DNA of 17,856 nucleotides, from the NCBI GenBank assembly GCA_030151885.1, contig JASLCG010000139.1, positions 1 through 17,856 of the forward strand, read 5' to 3'. Position numbers and translations under genes: made by a program. Source of the stretch: Bacteroides sp. Lineage in GTDB: Bacteria > Bacteroidota > Bacteroidia > Bacteroidales > Bacteroidaceae. Below the pieces are notes generated by a model. It saw only the letters and a list, made by a program, of their open reading frames with translations. It ran no database searches and had not been told where the DNA came from. Within the stretch, counting starts at the first letter, position 1. Each line of letters begins with the position of its first letter. Below are positions 7,350 through 15,211 of the stretch, piece by piece.

Positions 7350-9710
7350 ATGATGCATATAAAGATAAATAGATACGCAATTGTACTTGTAGTTTTATTT
7401 CACTTCTTATCAGTAGAAATGCTTTTTGCCCAGCGTGCTACAAGCAAAATTATAGTGCTAAAAGATAGAACTACAGATGAGGCCATTATTGGTGCAGTAG
7501 TAACGAACGGATTTTCTAAGACCCTTGCTACAAGTGATGATAAAGGGGTTGTAATGCTACCTGAGTATCTCCAGGAAGGAGAGGTTGTAAACTTTTCTGG
7601 GGTAGGTTATCAGACTTTAACTATAGTGTGGAATGCCAACTATTTAAAAGGAAAGAGAACTACGTTTTATCTATTGCCCGATCAACAAAACTTACCTGAA
7701 GTAACGGTTACAGCAAAAAGTAATAAACGCAATTTAAAAGAGCAGCCCATTCCTATATCGGTCATAACAATGAGCGATTTGGCGGGTACAGTAACGAGTG
7801 TGAACGATGTTTTGGCACGTACTGCTGGTATAACTGTGCGTAACTCTGGGGGTACGGGAGCAGCTTCAAGGTTATCGGTAAGGGGGCTTGAAGGGAAAAG
7901 AATAGGGATATTTATTGATGAAGTTCCTATGAGTGAGAATAATGATTTTCTCGATTTAAACGATATTCCTGTAGATATGATAGAGCGTATTGAAATTTAC
8001 AAAGGAATTGTACCACCCAAATTAGGTGGCTCTGCTATTGGTGGTGCCGTAAATATTGTTCTAAAAGAGTATCCCGAAAAGTACCTAGATGTTAGTTATA
8101 GCATTAAATCCTTCAATACACATCAGTTCAATACCGTGTTGAAGCGTAACGATACGAAGCGTCATATAGAGTATGGTTTAGGGGCTGTTTATACGTATGC
8201 CGACAACGATTATAAAATGGAATCGCCCTACAACAAAGGACAAATTATAAAGAGAGATCATGATAAGTATCAGAACTATATGGTGGGTACAAGCATACGT
8301 TTTACAGATCTTTGGTTTGACGAATTTAAGATAGAACCCGCTTTTACTAAAGTGAATAGTCAGGTGCAAGGTATTGAACACAATATACAAGAGGCCCGAA
8401 ATATTTCTGATAACTATATTCTGGCTACTCATCTGGAGCGTGAAGCGTTCTTCTTGCCCAAATTGCACTTTGATTTTCATACGCAATATGCATATTCTAT
8501 CTTCCAATTTATAGATAAAGCTCCTTTTAGATATAACTGGGATGGTACCACTTATCAGCCTGTAAGTAAATATGGTGGAGAGATTGGTACACACGCCAAC
8601 AACTCGTACAACCAAAAGCACAGTGTGGCTAATAAATTAAATCTAGACTATGCATTAAACGAAAAACATAACATTAACCTGAATTTGGTGTATAACTTTA
8701 CTAGGGGAATACCTAAAGATGAGTTGAAAGACCTAGTTCTAGGTTATAAAACAAGCTTTAATAGTACTATGCATAGTTTTACGGCAGGATTAACGTACGA
8801 AGTTAAATCGGCAAATAGCAAATGGCTCAATGCACTTTCGGCTAAATATTACTATTATGCAATACGTACTAGAGTGGGGAGTTTATTGGGGCTATCTAAA
8901 GAGAAAGCGGTTCACTTAAATAAGAGTGATTACGGCTTTAGTAATGCAGTCCGTTATGCCTTGGGAGGAGATTTGTTCTTAAAGGCTTCTATAGCATACG
9001 ATGTCCGACTTCCTGCTGATACCGAGTTGCTGGGGGATGGTTTTATGGTTGTACCATCTGCCACTCTTAAACCAGAACGCAACCTTTCTGGAAATGTTGG
9101 GCTCTATTGGGATCGCTCTTTTAAGCGTGGTGGAAAGTTACAGATGGAGCTGAATTTCTTTGCAATGAGGCTTGAAGATATGATTCGATATACTGGAGGA
9201 AGTTTGCAAACACAATATCAGAATTTTGGTAAGATGAGGACTCTTGGCGCTGACTTTGAGATGAAATGGGACGTTACAAATTTCCTATACCTCTATGGTA
9301 ATGTTACCTATCAAGATTTAAGAGATGTAAGAAAGAGAGAGCCAAATTCTCAAGTAGATAATCCTACCGAAGGAGATAGAATACCCAATATTCCTTACCT
9401 CTACTGCAACGGAGGGGTTGAACTGCACAAAAACAACCTATTTGGAGGAGCAGGTCAGCAGAGCAGACTCTATGTAGAGAGTGCTTTTGTAGAGGAGTAT
9501 TTTTACGACTTTGAACAGAGTATTTATCAAGAACGACGTATTCCAAGCTCTTTTTCTACTGATATCGGTTTAGAACATAGCTTTAATAATAAGCGTATTG
9601 TATTGGGTATTCAAGTGAATAATATAATGGATGCCAAGCGCCTTACAGAGTTTAATAGACCACTACCTGGGCGAAGCTTTGCAGCTAAACTACGCTACAT
9701 TTTAAAGTAA
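7350..9710 (+). CDS. TonB-dependent outer-membrane receptor, XusA/FecA-like (probable siderophore or metal-chelate uptake)
   Basis: This is an outer-membrane receptor of 786 residues, the size of siderophore receptors and smaller than the SusC class. A signal peptide covers about 1-28 (ending LFAQ). A carboxypeptidase-regulatory-like domain spans about 31-108, a TonB-box-like LPEVTVTA lies at 115-122, and the plug spans about 130-240 with RLSVRGLEGKRIGIFIDEVP and the typical ERIEIYKG and GGSAIGGAVNIV motifs. The 22-strand barrel follows, ending in the expected terminal hydrophobic strand (GRSFAAKLRYILK). It lies divergent from an AraC regulator and 35 bases before a surface lipoprotein gene, an arrangement known from Bacteroides xenosiderophore uptake. 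Translation may start at either of two adjacent ATG codons (7350 or 7353). The family is certain; iron-siderophore specificity is inferred from context. Confidence 0.9.
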   Translation: MMHIKINRYAIVLVVLFHFLSVEMLFAQRATSKIIVLKDRTTDEAIIGAVVTNGFSKTLATSDDKGVVMLPEYLQEGEVVNFSGVGYQTLTIVWNANYLKGKRTTFYLLPDQQNLPEVTVTAKSNKRNLKEQPIPISVITMSDLAGTVTSVNDVLARTAGITVRNSGGTGAASRLSVRGLEGKRIGIFIDEVPMSENNDFLDLNDIPVDMIERIEIYKGIVPPKLGGSAIGGAVNIVLKEYPEKYLDVSYSIKSFNTHQFNTVLKRNDTKRHIEYGLGAVYTYADNDYKMESPYNKGQIIKRDHDKYQNYMVGTSIRFTDLWFDEFKIEPAFTKVNSQVQGIEHNIQEARNISDNYILATHLEREAFFLPKLHFDFHTQYAYSIFQFIDKAPFRYNWDGTTYQPVSKYGGEIGTHANNSYNQKHSVANKLNLDYALNEKHNINLNLVYNFTRGIPKDELKDLVLGYKTSFNSTMHSFTAGLTYEVKSANSKWLNALSAKYYYYAIRTRVGSLLGLSKEKAVHLNKSDYGFSNAVRYALGGDLFLKASIAYDVRLPADTELLGDGFMVVPSATLKPERNLSGNVGLYWDRSFKRGGKLQMELNFFAMRLEDMIRYTGGSLQTQYQNFGKMRTLGADFEMKWDVTNFLYLYGNVTYQDLRDVRKREPNSQVDNPTEGDRIPNIPYLYCNGGVELHKNNLFGGAGQQSRLYVESAFVEEYFYDFEQSIYQERRIPSSFSTDIGLEHSFNNKRIVLGIQVNNIMDAKRLTEFNRPLPGRSFAAKLRYILK

Positions 9711-9745
9711 CTACTCTTAAAAAAATCAATTAATACATACATTTT

Positions 9746-10954
9746 ATGAAAACATTATTACGTTTTAGTTTACTATCGTTCATCTTGCTCTTTGCAGCTT
9801 GTAGTAAGGATGATAACAAAAAAGGTGGATCGACAAACCAAGGAGATTGGGACAATTTAATAGTAACTACTATTCCTAATCCTGATGGGCTTACTGGTAG
9901 TACGTATATGCAACTGATGGGAGAGTTTGTTCCATCTAGCTACGACAACTCAAAAGCTATACCTACCCCTTTTATGGCATTGCCATACATTTATGGAAAA
10001 GACGTTTATGTGCTTCCTGCATGGGATTCACAACAAGAGGTTGTTAAATACAGTCTGGTTAAAGGTGTGGGACTTCAAAAACAGGGTACTTTGGTAGTGC
10101 CTCCCTCTTCTGGAGCAACTAGTGTAGCTATAAAGAGTGCAGATAAGGCTTACCTGGCATTAGCATTCTTGGGTAAAATTGTAATTTTTAACCCTACTAC
10201 AATGGTAAAAACAGGCGAGATAGATATTACAGAATATGGATTGGACGATAAAAATCCTGACCCAGGAGCAATGCTGATTCGTGATGGGCTCTTGTTTGTG
10301 GGACTAAATCAAATGGTAGGTGGGTATGTGCCAAAATACAAATCGGCAGATGTATTGGTGATTAATACCGAATCTGATAAAGTTGAAAAACTGATTCGTG
10401 ATGAGGCTTCAGGACTATCTACTGCTACTAGACCCATTGATCAACGCTCCATATTTATGGACGAAAAGGAGGATATTTATGTGGTATGTTATTCAGGGTT
10501 TGGTTTCGCAGAAGGGCATAAAGCTGGTATTTTACGTATTAAAAAGGGGACAACCGAGTTTGATGCTGCATATACATGGAACTTAACAGAACAGGAAATT
10601 GCAGGGAGTTCCAATAAAATGGACTGGTTGCACTGGGTACAATATACACGAAATGGAAAGCTATATGCTATAGCGAACTTACCTGCATACCATAGTAGCC
10701 CTCGAGATTACGTGAAAGATAGAACTGCTGTACCTGTCGAGTTAGATCTTTACAATAAAACAGTTAAAACAATAAGTTTGCCAAGGAGTACCTCTTGGGG
10801 AACTATTGGATTATTGGGAGATTTGTTAATATATGGGCTTAATGGAGAAGACAATGGCTTCTATACTTTTGATCCTGTTTCTGGAGAGGGAAGTAAATCG
10901 CCGATAGTGAAAATTGTAGGCAGGCCACAAATGTTTCACCATTTTGGAAAATAG
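9746..10954 (+). CDS. Probable DUF4374/XusB-like beta-propeller lipoprotein
   Basis: This is a 402-residue lipoprotein. The signal ends at Cys19 (LFAAC) and is followed by SKDDNKKGG, an acidic and lysine-rich tether. The body consists of repeated short beta-strand segments in the style of a propeller, for example KIVIFNPTTMVKTGEIDI (about 149-166), ADVLVINTESDKVEKLI (about 200-216) and PVELDLYNKTVKTISL (about 330-345). In Bacteroides thetaiotaomicron the DUF4374 lipoprotein XusB binds the siderophore enterobactin at the cell surface and hands it to the receptor XusA. This gene directly follows a TonB receptor and should be co-transcribed with it, so a siderophore-binding partner role is likely. 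I recognise the family by overall pattern and context, not by a diagnostic motif; another propeller lipoprotein family is possible. Confidence 0.65.
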   Translation: MKTLLRFSLLSFILLFAACSKDDNKKGGSTNQGDWDNLIVTTIPNPDGLTGSTYMQLMGEFVPSSYDNSKAIPTPFMALPYIYGKDVYVLPAWDSQQEVVKYSLVKGVGLQKQGTLVVPPSSGATSVAIKSADKAYLALAFLGKIVIFNPTTMVKTGEIDITEYGLDDKNPDPGAMLIRDGLLFVGLNQMVGGYVPKYKSADVLVINTESDKVEKLIRDEASGLSTATRPIDQRSIFMDEKEDIYVVCYSGFGFAEGHKAGILRIKKGTTEFDAAYTWNLTEQEIAGSSNKMDWLHWVQYTRNGKLYAIANLPAYHSSPRDYVKDRTAVPVELDLYNKTVKTISLPRSTSWGTIGLLGDLLIYGLNGEDNGFYTFDPVSGEGSKSPIVKIVGRPQMFHHFGK

Positions 10955-10990
10955 AACCTTAGAGTCGATACACCATTACTAGTGTATTGT

Positions 10991-11031
10991 TAATAGCCTC
11001 ACCAAGTAGTTAATGGTGGGGCTATTATTTT
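10991..11031 (+). terminator. Terminator after the receptor-lipoprotein operon
   Basis: Arms of 14 bases (10991-11004 with 11014-11027; one G-T pair) around a 9-base loop are followed by TTTTA. It lies 36 bases after the lipoprotein stop. It shows that the operon ends here and that no inner-membrane permease gene is co-transcribed. Confidence 0.8.
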
Positions 11032-11430
11032 ATCAGTAATAGGTATATCAATTATATTTTTGGGGTAAATAACCCTATTAATACCTTTTGTAAATATTAC
11101 AGCAAATTGGCATAGAATATAGTCTTTTGTAGCTTACGCATTCTTAGAAAGCTGCTTTGTATAAATGTTCAGATAGAACTATAAAAATACTGATAGATAA
11201 CTATTTATTTACTAATAAATAGAATAGTGCTAGATGTTTAAATCTGCTTAACTTTACGTCAGAATAAAAAACTTGTAGATAAGTTTATTAGTGTGATAGC
11301 TAGCAGGGTATGCGTCTAGATAGGATATCTGAAGCATTATAAACTCTTAAGTTAAGAAACTTATTTACTCTGTATGGAAAAAAGAGTAGTATAGCTTATT
11401 AATATCAGTAGAAATTAAGAAAATTAAGAT
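11032..11430. other. AT-rich intergenic region upstream of the pirin gene
   Basis: No credible gene is present in these 399 bases. The region holds a 9-bp hairpin (arms 11201-11209 and 11214-11222, CTATTTATT / AATAAATAG, loop TACT). It also holds a TAnnTTTG-type match at 11055-11062 and a near match (TAACTTTA) at 11249-11256. None is convincing enough to be called the promoter. No tRNA cloverleaf or riboswitch is apparent. Confidence 0.5.
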
Positions 11431-12303
11431 ATGAAAATTAGAGGAGTAGAGGCGATAATATCGCCAAGAAGGGCACACTTTGTAGGGGATGGGTTTAAAG
11501 TACACAATTTTATACCTAGTAATCCGCTATTAAGTATGGAGAGGATGAATCCGTTCTTAATACTAGACTATAATGCAAAGACCTACTTCCCACCATCTGA
11601 TACGCCACGTGGAGTGGGTGTGCATCCGCATAAAGGATTCGAAACTGTTACTATAGCCTATAAAGGTAGTGTAGCACATAACGATAGTACTGGTGCTGGA
11701 GGTGTTATTTACCCTGGTGATGTGCAATGGATGTCGGCTGCATCTGGGGTGTTGCATAAGGAGTTTCACGAAGAGCACTTTAGTAAGCAAGGAGGTTATT
11801 TTCAAATGGTGCAGTTGTGGGTAAACTTATCGGCAGCCAATAAAAAAACAGAGCCTAAGTATCAAAGTATTACAAATGAGATGTTGGCAAAATATCAGTT
11901 AGAAGAGGACAAAGGCACTATTGAAGTTATAGCAGGAGCGTATAAAACAGCTAAAGGACCGACAAGTACCTATTCTCCTGTACACCTAATGAATGCTAAG
12001 TTAAATGAAGGGGCTAAAGCTGATTTCTCTTTTCCAGCAAACTATAATACGGCTTTAGTTATTATTGAAGGTGAGGTTAAAGTGAATGGTAAAGAGGTTC
12101 CTACCGATTATTTTGTATTGCTAGATAACGATGGAGAGGAGTTTGTTGTAGAGGCTACTACAGATGCTTTAGTGTTAGTAATGAGTGGAGAGCCTATTGA
12201 CGAACCAATAGTTTCGCATGGTCCATTTGTTATGAATACAGAGGAGGAAATTGTGGAAGCTATAAATGACTTTAATGCGGGTAAATTTGGCAAATTGGCT
12301 TAA
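11431..12303 (+). CDS. Pirin family protein (bicupin metalloprotein)
   Basis: This is a cytoplasmic bicupin of 290 residues, the normal size of pirins. The N-terminal cupin keeps the complete metal site of the family: the HPHKGFETV motif gives His65 and His67, and the later GVLHKEFHEE gives His109 and Glu111. The Pirin_C cupin spans about 170-280. Bacterial pirins such as E. coli YhhW bind iron or another metal and have quercetin 2,3-dioxygenase activity in vitro; the physiological substrate is generally unknown. The gene is 58 bases upstream of a YceI-family gene on the same strand and the two probably form one operon. There is no signal peptide. Family assignment is very secure; the reaction is uncertain. 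Confidence 0.95.
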   Translation: MKIRGVEAIISPRRAHFVGDGFKVHNFIPSNPLLSMERMNPFLILDYNAKTYFPPSDTPRGVGVHPHKGFETVTIAYKGSVAHNDSTGAGGVIYPGDVQWMSAASGVLHKEFHEEHFSKQGGYFQMVQLWVNLSAANKKTEPKYQSITNEMLAKYQLEEDKGTIEVIAGAYKTAKGPTSTYSPVHLMNAKLNEGAKADFSFPANYNTALVIIEGEVKVNGKEVPTDYFVLLDNDGEEFVVEATTDALVLVMSGEPIDEPIVSHGPFVMNTEEEIVEAINDFNAGKFGKLA

Positions 12304-12361
12304 TGTAAAGTAAAACAGAGCATAATTTTTAAATGTAAAACAACTATAAATAGATACAATT

Positions 12362-12961
12362 ATGAGATTTTTAACATTAATAATGATACTTACTATGGGG
12401 ATATCATCAGTAAGTATTGCCCAGAACAAGAAGAGTGAAAAGAGTTGGAGCAATGATGCACTGCATTCGCAGTTGGCTTTCCAAGTAAAACATATGGGAA
12501 TATCAAAAACCTATGGTCAGTTTGATAAGTTTACTGTTACTGTAAAAAGTGATAATCAGAATCTATTAACGAGCCATGTAGTGGTCGATGTTGAGGTAGC
12601 TAGTATAAATACTAGTGTAGAGATGCGTGACAATCACTTACGTACTGCTGATTTTTTTGATGCTGAGAAGTTTCCTAGAATGAGTTTTAATAGTACTAAA
12701 TTCGAAGAGCTGGGTAATGGTAAGTATAAAATGTATGGAGTTCTAAAAATTAAAGAGATTGAGAAACCTATTGTATTAGAAGTAGTGCATAACGGGTCGT
12801 ACGTTGATGATAAAACAGGTAATACGATTGCTGGATTTGAGGTAACAGGTATAATAAATAGACTAGATTTTGGAGTGGGAGATGCTTTCCCTTCAGCTGT
12901 TATTAGCAATGAAATATTAATTATGGCAAATATGGAATTCATATCTGCTCGTAATAAATAG
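12362..12961 (+). CDS. YceI-family secreted lipid-binding protein
   Basis: This is a periplasmic protein of 199 residues. A signal peptide covers about 1-20 (hydrophobic TLIMILTMGISSVSIA, cleavage before Gln21). The YceI lipocalin-like barrel fills about 28-195 and shows the familiar landmarks: HSQLAFQVKHMGISKTYGQF near the start, the RDNHLRTADFFDAEKFP segment at about 92-108, KYKMYGVLKIKEIEKPI at about 121-137, and a late RLDFGVGDAFPSAVISNEI. YceI proteins bind long isoprenoid or other lipids, such as polyprenyl-type chains; the substrate here is unknown. It is probably co-transcribed with the pirin gene, a pairing also seen in other Bacteroidetes as far as I recall. A terminator follows about 90 bases after the stop. 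Confidence 0.95.
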   Translation: MRFLTLIMILTMGISSVSIAQNKKSEKSWSNDALHSQLAFQVKHMGISKTYGQFDKFTVTVKSDNQNLLTSHVVVDVEVASINTSVEMRDNHLRTADFFDAEKFPRMSFNSTKFEELGNGKYKMYGVLKIKEIEKPIVLEVVHNGSYVDDKTGNTIAGFEVTGIINRLDFGVGDAFPSAVISNEILIMANMEFISARNK

Positions 12962-13050
12962 TGCAAGAACTATATTGATTTAATAACAGCCTTAGCAAAT
13001 AGTGAGTACCTCCTTCAAAAATAGGCAGGTTTAAGTATTAAAGAGAGGTG

Positions 13051-13093
13051 TAACGGAATGAATGGGGAAAGACCATCGTTCCGTTATTTTTTT
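13051..13093 (+). terminator. Terminator after pirin-yceI
   Basis: The stem TAACGGAA/TTCCGTTA (13051-13058 with 13079-13086) continues with a G-T pair, one bulged A and ATGG/CCAT, and is followed by seven T (13087-13093). It separates the pirin-yceI unit from the DUF262 pair, which must have its own promoter in the 171 bases that follow. Confidence 0.85.
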
Positions 13094-13206
13094 ATAATCA
13101 CCTGATGTATTGTTTGATAACTGTTATAGTGGTGAGTTGTGCAGATTAACTAAGTCAAACTATGTCTATAGGTTACAATTAACTTTTTACGCTATATCAC
13201 TTTATT

Positions 13207-13238
13207 GTTGTGCATCATAAAGGAAGTTACTAGCTTTA
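13207..13238 (+). promoter_or_regulatory. Possible promoter of the DUF262 operon
   Basis: TAGCTTTA (13231-13238) differs by one base from TAnnTTTG. GTTG (13207-13210) lies exactly 20 bases upstream, the usual spacing for the -33 TTTG. It would start transcription some 20 bases before the ATG at 13265. Both boxes are imperfect. Confidence 0.3.
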
Positions 13239-13264
13239 TCATCAGTTAACAAGAATAGAATACT

Positions 13265-15211
13265 ATGATAAAAAATGGAATTGACCTAAAGTCAATCAAT
13301 GATTTGCTGGAATATGATTTTTTCATTCCATCCTATCAGCGAGGTTATAGATGGACGACAAAAGAGGTGGAGGATTTATTGAACGACCTATGGGATTTTT
13401 ATAATAAAATGATAAATAAACAAATAGATCAAAAGCAGTTCTATTGTTTACAGCCTATTGTCGTAATGCAAAAAGAGGACTCCGAAGCTGGAAGTCGTAA
13501 GCAAACTTGGGTAGTTATTGATGGGCAGCAGAGGTTAACGACCCTTTATCTACTTCTATATAGTCAGTCGGAACTTTTAAACATCAATCCTTATTCCATA
13601 GCGTATGCAACTAGGCCCGATAGTGCCTATTTTCTGAATAATTTGGAGGCTTCTGAAGAACAAAAGAGTAAAAATATCGACTATTTCCACATTGCTAGAG
13701 CTTTAAAGACCATTAAAATTTGGTTCGAAAAGAAAAACATCAGTCAAGAAGTAATCAAGAACTTTTTCTATGACTTTGTTTTAGCCTCTCCTCAACGGCT
13801 AAATTCAACGAGTAGTGTAAAGGTAATTTGGTACGAAATTAAGGAAGAAGAGGTTAACCCGAAAGCTGTTTTTCAACGTCTTAATATGGGCAAAATACCA
13901 CTAACTAATGCTGAGTTAATTAAGGCACTATTCTTATCGAAAGAACGTACTAAAGACTTCAAATATTTTATATTAGAATCTGCAAAAAATGATACTATTC
14001 AGGATAGTAAAAACGACTTGCTTACTAATGCCGAGTTTATAAAATCTCTCCTATTATCGAGTAAAGAGACTAAAGTAGAGGTTAACCCTATAAGGCAAGT
14101 GGAGCTAGCACAAGAGTGGGATAAAATGGAGTATGCTTTCCAAGACAATCGCTTTTGGTATTTTTTGACAAACAGGTCAAATGAGTATTGTTACAATAGA
14201 ATTGATTTTTTATTCGATTTGTTTACGCAAAAATCCAAACTCGAGGAAGATCCGTATTACTCTTTCTTAAAGTTTCAAGAACTCTATGCAGGTGGTGGTA
14301 AGCTTGATTTTAAAAAGGGAGAATATGTAGAGACTCTAGATGAGGCTTGGAAAGAACTTAGGTTACTTTTTCAAGTCTTAGAAAACTGGTATAACGACGA
14401 TGTTATTTATCATTATGTTGGCTATTTAATCTGCTGCGAAGAGCCGATTCTAACTATTTATAACCTCTATTTAGAGAGTAACGGAACAGCCGATTTTACT
14501 CAAAAGTTAATAGACAAGATTAAAAGTAGATTTCATGGCATTGAATTAGAAGATATTGGTTATGGAGATAAGCGAGCTAAAGAAGTGCTGTTGCTTTTTA
14601 ATGTTGAAACTGTTATTGATCAGCACCAAGGCTTCAGAAAGAAATACGGTGAGAAGGAGGAACTGATGCTGAGTACCCGTTTTCCATTCAATATTTACAA
14701 GACAGAAAAATGGGATATTGAGCATATAAATCCGCAGACAGAGAACCCTCTGACAAGCAAGAAAGATCAAATAGAGTGGTTAGGTTATGCCCTAAAGCTA
14801 CCTGGTATAGAGCTCAATTTGAAAGAGCGTATAAAGAGTGCTCTGCAGGATGTTAAAAGTCTAAACTTTGAAGAGTTATTTCATGAGGTTATTTCACAAG
14901 GGGGCAATGCAAATAGGACCGACTCTAACAATAATGAAGAGATAGATGGCTTATCTAATTTAACTCTGCTAGATGCGGGTACAAATAGGGCATATAAAAA
15001 TGCACTATTTCCAACCAAGCGCAATACGGTTATTCAGCAAGACAAGGAGGGTACTTTTATACCCGTTTGTACTAAAAATCTATTTTTAAAATACTACACA
15101 AACGAGTCTGCACAAAATAATCATGGAGCATGGCAACCAGAAGATATGAGAAATTATTTTGAAGCTATAGAAAACAAATTAGGTATTTACTTTAAAGCAG
15201 ATCAAGAATGA
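13265..15211 (+). CDS. GmrSD-like DUF262 protein with C-terminal HNH (DUF1524-type) nuclease
   Basis: This is a probable nucleotide-dependent DNA endonuclease of 648 residues. The N-terminal DUF262 (GmrS, ParB/Srx-like) domain shows YQRGYRW at 24-30 and the signature DGQQRLTTL at 86-94, the nucleotide-binding or hydrolysing motif of this fold, then FQRLNMGKIPLTNAE at 203-217. The C-terminal part shows the GmrD/DUF1524 His-Me finger pattern: DIEHINPQ at 484-491 with catalytic His487, then LSNLTLLD at 563-570 and Asn574, Lys578-Asn579 and Lys585-Arg586. All key residues appear present, so it should be active. GmrSD of E. coli cuts glucosylated hydroxymethylcytosine phage DNA, so a type IV restriction role is likely. 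Odd feature: a duplicated LTNAE(L/F)IK segment (213-230 and 253-270). The gene overlaps the next by ATGA, indicating translational coupling. Confidence 0.9.
   Translation: MIKNGIDLKSINDLLEYDFFIPSYQRGYRWTTKEVEDLLNDLWDFYNKMINKQIDQKQFYCLQPIVVMQKEDSEAGSRKQTWVVIDGQQRLTTLYLLLYSQSELLNINPYSIAYATRPDSAYFLNNLEASEEQKSKNIDYFHIARALKTIKIWFEKKNISQEVIKNFFYDFVLASPQRLNSTSSVKVIWYEIKEEEVNPKAVFQRLNMGKIPLTNAELIKALFLSKERTKDFKYFILESAKNDTIQDSKNDLLTNAEFIKSLLLSSKETKVEVNPIRQVELAQEWDKMEYAFQDNRFWYFLTNRSNEYCYNRIDFLFDLFTQKSKLEEDPYYSFLKFQELYAGGGKLDFKKGEYVETLDEAWKELRLLFQVLENWYNDDVIYHYVGYLICCEEPILTIYNLYLESNGTADFTQKLIDKIKSRFHGIELEDIGYGDKRAKEVLLLFNVETVIDQHQGFRKKYGEKEELMLSTRFPFNIYKTEKWDIEHINPQTENPLTSKKDQIEWLGYALKLPGIELNLKERIKSALQDVKSLNFEELFHEVISQGGNANRTDSNNNEEIDGLSNLTLLDAGTNRAYKNALFPTKRNTVIQQDKEGTFIPVCTKNLFLKYYTNESAQNNHGAWQPEDMRNYFEAIENKLGIYFKADQE
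13901..14074 (+). repeat. Intragenic duplication in the DUF262-HNH gene
   Basis: Residues 213-230 (LTNAELIKALFLSKERTK) and 253-270 (LTNAEFIKSLLLSSKETK) match at about two thirds of positions, with a spacing of 40 residues (120 bases, 13901-13954 and 14021-14074). The codons differ at many third positions, so the duplication is not recent. DUF262 proteins normally have this segment once, just after the xFQRxN motif and before the helix leading to the EWDxxE motif. Confidence 0.65.

Noticed and set aside
8178..8621. Minus-strand ORF of 147 codons inside the TonB receptor
   Set aside because: It lies fully antisense to a well-supported receptor gene, has no family resemblance, and its composition is that of a reverse-frame shadow.
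12175..12966. Minus-strand ORFs across the pirin/yceI junction and opposite yceI
   Set aside because: Both overlap strongly supported genes on the plus strand and show no recognisable domain.
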